NCBI GenBank assembly: GCA_963575745.1
Contig: CAUYUJ010015848.1
Coordinates: 228,855-292,854, forward strand
DNA: 64,000 nucleotides
Reading direction: 5' to 3'
Origin: Prorocentrum cordatum
Taxonomy: Eukaryota; Sar; Dinophyceae; Prorocentrales; Prorocentraceae
This document shows, in pieces, positions 56,901 through 64,000 of this stretch. Position numbers and translations under genes: made by a program. Position 1 is the first letter of the stretch. Every line of letters starts with the position of its first letter. The notes below the pieces were generated by a model that saw only the letters and a list, made by a program, of their open reading frames with translations, did no database searches and was not told the DNA's origin.

Positions 56901-58646
56901 GAGGAGGAGGAGGAGGAGGAGGAGGAGGAGGAGGAGGAGAAAGAGAAAGAGAAAGAGAAAGAGGAGGAGGAGGAGGAACAGGAGGAGGATGAGGGGGAGA
57001 TGAGGAGGAGGACGACAACGACGTGGACGAGGACGAGGAGGAGTACGAGCAGAAGGCAGAGGGGGTGGGGGAGATGAGAAAGAGGGGGGAGATGATGTCA
57101 GGGTCTGAGGAGAACCAGGCGAGGCCGCACACTCCCGTCTTACCCAGATGAACAACCGAAAGCCCCACCCTCCTCCCCATATTCCCGCCTTTTCCCCTCT
57201 CCTTCGACACTGCATCTGCCTCGCGACCTGGGCCCCCTGGGGGATCTCGACCACTACCCCGGGGCTGGCTTTTCATCTTGAGCCGTTTCCTCAAGGTCCG
57301 AGAGCCAGGAAGCGGCCTCGCAGAGGCCGAAACCAACGAGTGACACGCACGGATCTCATGTGAGCAACGCAAAATCGCCGGGTCGTCTTCGCCGACGCTG
57401 GCGCGTAAGGTGCCCGCGTGGGGTCGCGCGTAAGCGCCCTCTCTTCCGATGTAGCGTGCCGCGCTGGCGGCCCGCGTCAGCCGCCGCGTCAGGTCGCTAT
57501 GTCGTCGTGCGTAAGTCCGCCACGCAAATCTTCACACAGACCCACCCCAATGGATTGTTCCTGGGCCTCAGGGGAGGGTTGCCGTGTACTTACCAGCCTG
57601 GAACATGTCCCTATCCCTCTGCTGGGCATCTCCTCATCACGATGCCAATCTTAGGGATTCCCTTTTTTTTGAGGGCGGCTCCCTAGGATTGTCATCGCCT
57701 TCTGGCGTGTCGATCGTAGGGATAGGGATGCGTCCGAGGCTGGCAACGTACGCCTCACAACCGCGAGCCGGCGACTCTGCACGCCGCCACCACCCGCCCC
57801 GGAAGGCACGGGCAGCATTTTCGCGGCGTGGTCGTGCCCCCTCCTCCTCCTCCTCCTCCTCCTCCTCCTCCTCCTCCTCCTCCTCCCCCTCCTCCTCCTC
57901 CTCCTCCTCCTCCTCCTCCTCCTCCTCCTCCTCCTCCTCCTCCTCCCCCTGTCTGTGCACTGCTCGCGCGTGGGCCTGGAGGCACCGGCCGGCGCCTTCC
58001 ATCCCGATGGCGGCGAGGCCGCTCGGGCTCCCCAGAGGCTGCCTTGGGCGGCGCCGCTCGGCGCCCTGTTCTCCTGCTCCTCCTCCTCCTCCTTTTTTTT
58101 TTTTATCGGCTCTCCTCCTCCTCCTCCTCCTCCTCCTCCCTCCTCGTTTTGCTCCTGCCCCTCTTCCGCCTACTGCGCTCGCACTCCTGCCGCTCCTCCA
58201 TCCTCCTACGTCCTCCTTCGCCGTCCTCAGTCCTTCCCCCTCTTCTCCTCCACTTGTTCCCCTTCCTGCTCTCCCAGCTAAGCTTCTTCTGGCTCCTGCT
58301 CCACCCTCCTGCTGCTCTTCCTCTTCTTCCTCCCTCTCCTCCTCGTCCTCCTCCTCAGTCCTCCTGCCCCCTCCTCCCGCCCCTCCCTGTTGAGCGACGA
58401 TGGAGGAGGGCGAGGAGGCCGAGGAGGAGAAGGAAGAGGAAGAGGATGCGGACGCGGGACAGGAGAGGGAGCAGGAGAGGAGGAGGAGGAGGAGGAGGAG
58501 GAGGAGGAGGAGGAGGAGGAGGAGGAGGAGGACGGAGGACGGAGGACGGAGGAGGACGGAGGACGGAGGAGGACGGAGGACGGAGGACGGAGGACGGAGG
58601 AGGACGGATGAGGACTGAGGAGGAGGATGAGGAGGAGGAGGAGGAG
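56901..58646. repeat. GAG and CCT low-complexity DNA between the duplicated segments
   Basis: GAG/GAAAGA repeats at 56892-57060, CCT repeats at 57840-57950 and 58070-58140, and GAG/GGACGGA repeats at 58475-58650. The long frames at 57584-58811 on both strands are by-products. The stretch 57100-57800 has no recognised gene. Confidence 0.75.
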
Positions 58647-59375
58647 GACCAGTGTAAACCCAAGACTCACCAACTATCTTGCAATAAACCCTCCCTCCAA
58701 GTTCCCTTTCTTCCACAGGCCCCCACAAGGTTTCATTTCACTGAGGGAAGTGCCCCGTTGGAAGACAATTGTTTGAACATCCTGAACTGCGCCAGAACAC
58801 AATCCCTGTGACTTCAACGCCGCGGATTAATGTTACTGTTGCGCCCTGGCGATCCTGAATCGTACCAGAACACCACTCCTCGGATTCCCACACCGCGAAT
58901 CAGCGTCACTGTTGCGCCTTGACAGTCCCACATCGTGTCAGAACACAAAGTCTAGGAGGCCAGCCATAAGAACCTTTAAACGTTCGGTAACCTCTCAAGA
59001 CGAATGTGCGCGGCGCTAAGGCGAGAACCACAGTTTTAAAAAGGTACCGCTCTCCATCCGTGCAGCTCTTGTAAATTTTTAGGACAAACGCGCGCGACAC
59101 CGAGCCGAGAGCAGCATGTTGTAAACCGCCTGCCATCCATCCATGAAGCGTTGGTCATTTATTCGACGAAGGTGCGCGGCGCTGAGACGAGAGTCACATT
59201 TTGAAAGCCGCCTGCCCTCCTTCCGTGAAATGGTTGCAACATCTCAGCTCAAGGGTCAGAAGTGGTGAGGAAGTCTCAGGCGAAACGCCTGGCCCGACCT
59301 ACCGACGCATCTCGGGGCGCGACAGGGAGGAGTTTGCTTGTAAGGAAAAGGGATGGAGGAGGAGGAGGAGGAGGA
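58647..59375 (+). repeat. segmental duplication, right copy, with 83-bp satellite
   Basis: GACCAGTGTAAACCCAAG at 58647, AATAAACCCTCCCTCCAAG, TTGGAAGACAA and AACGCCTGGCCCGACCTACC follow the left copy at an offset of 2.46-2.52 kb. Three more diverged satellite units run from 59002 to about 59250. Confidence 0.85.
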
Positions 59376-59744
59376 GGAGGAGGAGGAGGACGATGACGAT
59401 GTGGAGGAGGAGGAGGAGCAGGAGGAGGAGGAGGAGGAGGAGGAGGAGGAGAAGGGGGCGGGGGAGGAGACGAAGGGAAGAGACGGGCGGAAGTGGTTGT
59501 CGCGCTACCCTCAGGGTAGGGGCCCGTGGCCGACACATGTGGCGGTTCCCTCGGGGGGGCCGCCTCCATAGCAGTGGAAAGTGGAAAGAGGGGGAGGGAA
59601 GGACAGCAGGTGAGGAGGAGAGACGGCCACAGAGGACAAAGACTCTCCCCCCCTTGTTACAGGCCCCCTCGCCCTCCGACGTGCTCGGTGCTGGAAGCAC
59701 TGGATCGGCCTCCAGAAAGGACGCCGAAGCCTGAAGTTTCCGGT
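59376..59744. other. GAG microsatellite then unassigned sequence
   Basis: GAG/GAT repeats to about 59460. Nothing is supportable after that. Confidence 0.4.
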
Positions 59745-59950
59745 CGGGAGCTTTGGGATGGCGGGTCGCGCCGCCGGTTCTGGCCCACCACGCTTCGGCG
59801 CGAAGCGCCATCCACTCCTTGGCGCCCCAGCGTCAACGTCCTGAGCCTTTCAAGGCCTTCCGCCCCGCGGAGCGGAGCGACACGCTATCCACTCGCAAGG
59901 CATAGCGTGTCGCTGCGGCCGCCGCGGCGACACGCTGTCCAGCAGAGTCC
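59745..59950 (+). repeat. dispersed family C, copy 4
   Basis: TTCTGGCCCACCACGCTTCG, CAGCGTCAACGTCC, CCGCGGAGCGGAGCGACACG and the CGGCGACACGCTGTCC end. This is the best preserved copy. Confidence 0.8.
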
Positions 59951-60090
59951 CGACCGCAGACGCTGCAGAGCCGCTTGGAGCCCCCATGCCTGCACTTCGG
60001 GACTGACCCGCCCCTCGCGCGGGGCGCACTTGGCCGCGGAGCTTCTGCTTTCCCCGCTTTCTCCGGGACGTCGCACGCCGCAAGACTCCA

Positions 60091-60238
60091 GTCGGGCCCG
60101 TCCCTCTACAGGAGGAATCTTTAAGAAATAGTCGAAGCATAGTCTGGGGACTATTTTTTGGGGCATGTTTTGACAATTTGGGCGTATTCTTTATTTTTCA
60201 TCGAAAATCCCCCCTGTGGGGGAACACGCCCGACTTAA
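60091..60238 (+). mobile_element. TTAA-ended TIR element copy
   Basis: GTCGGGCCCGTCCCTCTACA at the left, GGAACACGCCCGACTTAA at the right. The left TTAA is replaced by TCCA. Confidence 0.85.
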
Positions 60239-60410
60239 CGCAAGACTCGAGACCATCCCTGCAGCTCCTCTCGGGGCGGGGCCCCAGACCGCGCACGCAT
60301 GCCGCCGCTGCCGCCCCGCGCGCCACCGATCGGCAGGCCGCGCCCCCCAACGGTCCAGGGTCACCTCTTGCGTGTGGTCGACGCCGCACTTCGGCGAGGC
60401 CCTGGACCTG

Positions 60411-60568
60411 AGTCGGGCCTGTCCCTCTACAGGAGGGATATTTTCAAAATAATTAAAAAATAGTCGGGGGACTTTTTTAATACTATCTTCGACTATTTGA
60501 GGAGCATTTCTGGAGTATGTTTAATTTTTCGCCCAAAATCCCCCTGTAGAGGGACACGCCCGCCTTAA
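60411..60568 (+). mobile_element. TTAA-ended TIR element copy
   Basis: AGTCGGGCCTGTCCCTCTAC at the left, GGGACACGCCCGCCTTAA at the right. It lies 172 bp from the previous copy in the same orientation. Confidence 0.85.
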
Positions 60569-61441
60569 CCCTGGACCCTGGTCTTGTGTTGCCCCGGTGC
60601 CAGTGCACAGGAGGCTCTGGCCACGCCTGGCCCGCCTCTGGAACGCCCCAGGCCCCGTGCTGACGGCCGCCGACGGTCCTGGCTCCGCAGCGGCACTCTG
60701 CCCGCCGCCCCGCGGACGGCGGCCTGCCAGGGGGCGCCTCGTGGGCGCCTCGTGCGCTGGCGGGGTCGGCCGAGAGTTCGCCTGGAGCCCGCCCGCTGGC
60801 GCCTCGCGCGCTGGGTGAGGAGGAGGGAGGAGGAGGAAGAGGAGGAGGAGGAGCAGCAGGAGGAGGAGGAGGAGGAGCAGCAGGAGGAGGAGGAGCAGCA
60901 GGAGGAGGAGGAGGAGGAGGAGGAGGAGGAGCAGCAGCAGCAGCAGGAGCAGGAGCAGCAGCAGAGCAGGAGGAGGAGGAGGAGGAGGAGGAGGAGCGGA
61001 GGAGGAGGAAGAGCAGGGAGAGGAGGAGAGGAGCAGCAGGAGGAGGAGGAGGAGGAGGCAGCAGGAGCAGCAGCCAGGAGGAGGAGGAGGAGGAGGAGGA
61101 GGGGAGGAGGAACTTAGGAGGGAGGAGGTCTGGGCCCGCCCCGGGCGCCCCGCGGGCGCCTCGTGCGCCGGGTGGGCCGGCCGAGGCTGCGGCGCACGGT
61201 GCCGGGCCGTGGCCGCTCCGTGGGCGCCTCGCGCGCCGGGTGGGTCTCCTCCTCCTCCTCCTCCTCCTCCTCCTCCTCCTCCTCCTCCTCTCCTCCCCTC
61301 CCCCTCCTCCTCCTCCCCTCCCCCTCCTCCTCCTCCCCTCCCCCTCCCTCTCCCCCTCCCCCTCCCTGCCGAGTTGTCGCCGGGTGGCGCCCCGCGGGCG
61401 CCCCGTGCGAAGGGCGGCCGCGCACATGGCGCGGCGTAGAG
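60569..61441. repeat. GAG/GCAGCA and CTC low-complexity DNA
   Basis: GAG with GCAGCA interruptions at 60820-61120 and CTC repeats at 61248-61370 in opposite polarity. The flanks repeat GGGCGCCTCG(T/C)GCG(C/C)-TGG several times (60735, 60795, 61150, 61220). Confidence 0.8.
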
Positions 61442-61623
61442 CCAGACGTCGGGCGTCTCGAACAAATCGGGGCGGAGGTTTTTCGTGGCTTTCGGCCTCT
61501 CGAGGCCCGCGCCGGGCCTCGGGACCGGCAAAGAACGACTCGGGACGAAAAACCGGTCCCGGGGAAGTGGTCGGGAGGTCGGGGGCCCGTGTCTCGAAAA
61601 AATCGAGACGTCGGATGTCTGGG
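61442..61623 (+). repeat. dispersed family B, forward copy with inverted ends
   Basis: CCAGACGTCGGGCGTCTCGA at the left and TCGAGACGTCGGATGTCTGG at the right form the TIR. The body matches 29279-29462 closely. Confidence 0.85.
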
Positions 61624-61639
61624 TAGTTCTTACATGCAT

Positions 61640-61975
61640 TACGCAATCTGTTGATTTTTCACGGGATAGCTCACACCACACAGCTGTCATCACACAGCCT
61701 GCACCACACATATTGCGCCGCGCAGCCTGCACCACACGGCTTGCACCATGTAGCTTGCACCGCGTAGTTTACATCACATAGATTGCAACACATAGCTTGC
61801 CCCACACAGCGTGCACAGCACGTACACACCATACACCACATTGCACCGCATAGCTGTGCACTTCATACGTAGGTTGCAACACGTAACTTGCACCACATAG
61901 CTTGCACCATCAAACCTGCACCACAAGAGCACATAGCCTGCACCACATAGTTTGCACATCCACCTGCAGTAATTG
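61640..61975. repeat. TTGCACCACATAGC minisatellite
   Basis: About 18 imperfect units of 14-20 bp such as GCTTGCACCACATA and CCTGCACCACAC. Confidence 0.85.
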
Positions 61976-62391
61976 ACTTTTTCGGGGCCCCGCGGTGGCA
62001 CATTGTGTGATCAACGTCTTCCTAGAGACATCAGGGGGTCTCGTCAACCACTCAGAAGATGAAAGTACGCCTTCACGAAACGCATTTTTTCGAACCAGCG
62101 TATGGGATCCCAGACAGAGGACCCAAACATATTCAACTACCCATTGAACGTTGCAGGAAGGCCGACAATCCTTATGTTTCTCGCGCCGCCGTAGTAGGGC
62201 TCAGCCAGACTTATCATAACCTAGCAGGATTAAATGGGACATACCAGACCTGATTTAGCAGGATTCTGCAGCACTTAGTAAATTGTTCATGCTTCGCGTA
62301 TCCCCCACATGACACTGATACCAACAACCAAGGCGGCCAGCCGGGAATAGACGGCAGGGCCTCCAACAGCAACAGCTCCTCTTTCCCCGAA

Positions 62392-63193
62392 GTGCCGCCA
62401 CCCCTGTGCCCCTACTTGCCCACGCTCTCCACCCATCGTCTCGCAGGGGCGGAGTCAGACGGCCCGGTTCACGCCCTGGTCAAGTACATGATTGAGTGGA
62501 ACCACACAATATACACCCAATGGGCCTCCTACGCACAGCAACAAGGCGAGAACATCAAAGGGGACATAACCGACGAGGCGAGGTGGCCGACTGAGCGGCT
62601 GCTCCCCTTCCTGGACACGGTGTACGGAGACGCCATCCCAGAGAACGGCCACCCCCCACGCGTCCCATGGGACGGACAACGGGCAGCGGCAGCCAGGGTC
62701 GTCTCACACCTTGCAGGCAGGAACCAGAAGTACAAAAAAGACTGGGACCGCTATGCAGACAGCCTCACCGACCAGAAGGGGGCAGTGCCCCTTCCGACAG
62801 CCGTTTCACATCCTCATGGCATTCCTAACAAGACTGGAAGGCTCCGGCTTGGCCAGGGGAACCATCAACCACCTCGCCGCCCTGCCCCTGGAGCCGGCCG
62901 CTAGCAGCTCAGGCCGAGATGGGTCATCAGCTGCCAGCTGGCTCAACAGGTCGACTAGCAGCAAGGAATCCCCCGCCGCGGATCGCCGAGTGAAGGCCCA
63001 CGGAGCACCCCCGACCCGCACCGACGCGCCGCCTCCTCAGCCTGCTGAGACTGACCTGTCCCTTGCAACCCAGGAAGAGGGGCAAACCCCACCGGGGCAC
63101 TGCAGAGGCGAAGGCGACGTGGAAGGGGTTGATTGGGGAGAAGAGGCGGGCAGGAAATCCGAGTCTGACGGCCACGCGCGATCTAGCCCGTAG
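62392..63193 (+). pseudogene. unidentified coding region, left part, frameshifted
   Basis: One frame from 62392 reads, in part, YMIEWNHTIYTQWASYAQQQ, then LAGRNQKYKKDWDRYADSLT. At about 62760-62810 the sensible reading shifts to the frame 62711-63193, which ends at TAG 63191-63193 after Ser/Pro-rich sequence. Past that stop the same frame is open to the window edge. Balanced composition and low repeat content set this apart from everything around it. The charged, Gln-rich sequence with no catalytic motif would suit a retroelement gag-like protein. That is a guess. Confidence 0.45.
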
Positions 63194-64000
63194 GACATCT
63201 CCGTAGACTCCGGCTCGCAGGTCAGCCCCACCCACCCCGACGACGACCTAAGTGATGCAGCTCCTCCCGTGGATGACAAGATGACCCAGGACCCCCCACA
63301 GCTCAGGATAAAACCTCCCGACAGGAGCGACTCAGAAGTCTGGTCCCCGTACGTGCAGGCTGCCGCCAGGGAAACAGTCAGAGATAGGAACGCCCCAGGC
63401 GACCTCCGTAGCAGGGATGAACGGATCCGGAGCCTGAACGCCGCACGGGACAACAGGTCTCTGAGATATGCGGGTGGCGAAGGTGGCCGGCAACCACCTG
63501 CGATGAATGAAGTCAGGGCCAGAGAACGCTCGGCCACCCCGCCCCCATGCGACGTCTCCCGACTACCGCGTGCCACCCAGGCCTCCTGGAACGACACGCG
63601 GAAAACGCTGCCACCCGCAGAACACCCCGACGATCCCATGGGAGGCATCCCCATGTACATGTGTCAAGTTGTCAAAGCGGACGTCTCAAGGGACGAACCG
63701 GCACCAGACAAGGTCTCACGGCTGCAGAAGACGCTGGGAGGTGCGCTCAACGGAGTCTGGGGCGCCTGGGTCAAGAGGGCAGCCTCCAGGCAAGGGGGCC
63801 ACTGCACCAAGCTTGATCCCAAGCTCAATTCCGCACAACAGTGCAACGATTTCCTCCAGGCATGGAGCAAAGCGGAATTTGACGCCTATAAGATGGAAGA
63901 GTACAAGCTCCACGTCGACTGGTCGAGTGTCAAGGAAAGGCGCCGCAGACTCATGCAGCGCGACGCCAGACCGCACACCGCCCGCGGGACCGATAGCAGT
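63194..64000 (+). CDS. unidentified open reading frame running off the right edge
   Basis: The frame is open for 269 codons from GAC at 63194 to the window end. It is in the same phase as 62711-63193, separated only by one TAG. An acidic, disordered start (SPTHPDDDLSDAAPPVDDK) is followed by Arg-rich sequence and then a more structured part: KVSRLQKTLGGALNGVWGAW, KLDPKLNSAQQCNDFLQAWS, KAEFDAYKMEEYKLHVDWSS and VKERRRRLMQRD. No family is recognised and no start codon is assigned. The TAG may be a real stop, a decay mutation or an assembly error. Confidence 0.5.

Noticed and set aside
57584-58811. Proline-, serine- and glutamate-rich frames above 260 codons
   Set aside because: They come from CCT and GAG microsatellites.

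Overview
This is a window of eukaryotic nuclear DNA, most likely from a GC-rich dinoflagellate. The evidence is: two copies of a dinoflagellate-type spliced-leader (DinoSL) sequence frozen into the genome (10274-10295 and 33272-33293); introns that need GC or GA donors and end in AG followed by G; very few genes; many LINE remnants; and long trinucleotide microsatellites. The high GC and the introner-type intron fit Prorocentrum better than Symbiodiniaceae, but the species is an inference. A fixed 100-N assembly gap lies at 42067-42166. All alignments were made by eye.

Only two host genes are clear. The first is a stomatin/Band-7 (SPFH) protein in three exons (6069-6559, 8699-8848, 9604-9712) that join in frame to 250 codons including the stop. 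Its two introns need GA-AG and GC-AG splicing and are flanked by 8- and 9-bp direct repeats. The second is a voltage-gated cation channel domain (about 26119-28281) with S1-S6 and a C-terminal EF-hand. Its first intron is a compact transposon-like introner: near-perfect terminal inverted repeats (TIRs), a 10-bp target-site duplication (TSD), and splice sites supplied by the duplication. A relative of that introner sits outside any recognised gene at 5101-5187. Weaker single-exon candidates lie at 71-152, 31112-31530 (minus strand), 43196-43300 and 46104-46210.

Mobile DNA dominates. LINE-1 (10274 to about 16443) and LINE-2 (33272-38384) are long, decayed non-LTR elements. Both begin with the same DinoSL variant and share a related 5' leader. 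LINE-3 (20533-22102) is a 5'-truncated LINE with one long intact reading frame. LINE-2 and LINE-3 each have CAT/ATG microsatellite directly against both ends, which suggests insertion into trinucleotide repeats. A decayed Ty1/copia RNase H region lies at about 48157-49290. An unidentified, partly open coding region runs off the right edge (62392-64000).

The rest is mostly small repeat families. They include a TTAA-ended TIR family with six copies; several other 140-190 bp TIR or foldback elements; dispersed 150-240 bp families; degenerate arrays built on CCAAGANGG or GGATTCCT; minisatellites, including nine 75-bp units at 54170-54850; and a 2.5-kb-spaced segmental duplication (56123-56900 and 58647-59375) carrying an 83-bp satellite. 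Most long open frames in this window are by-products of these repeats.
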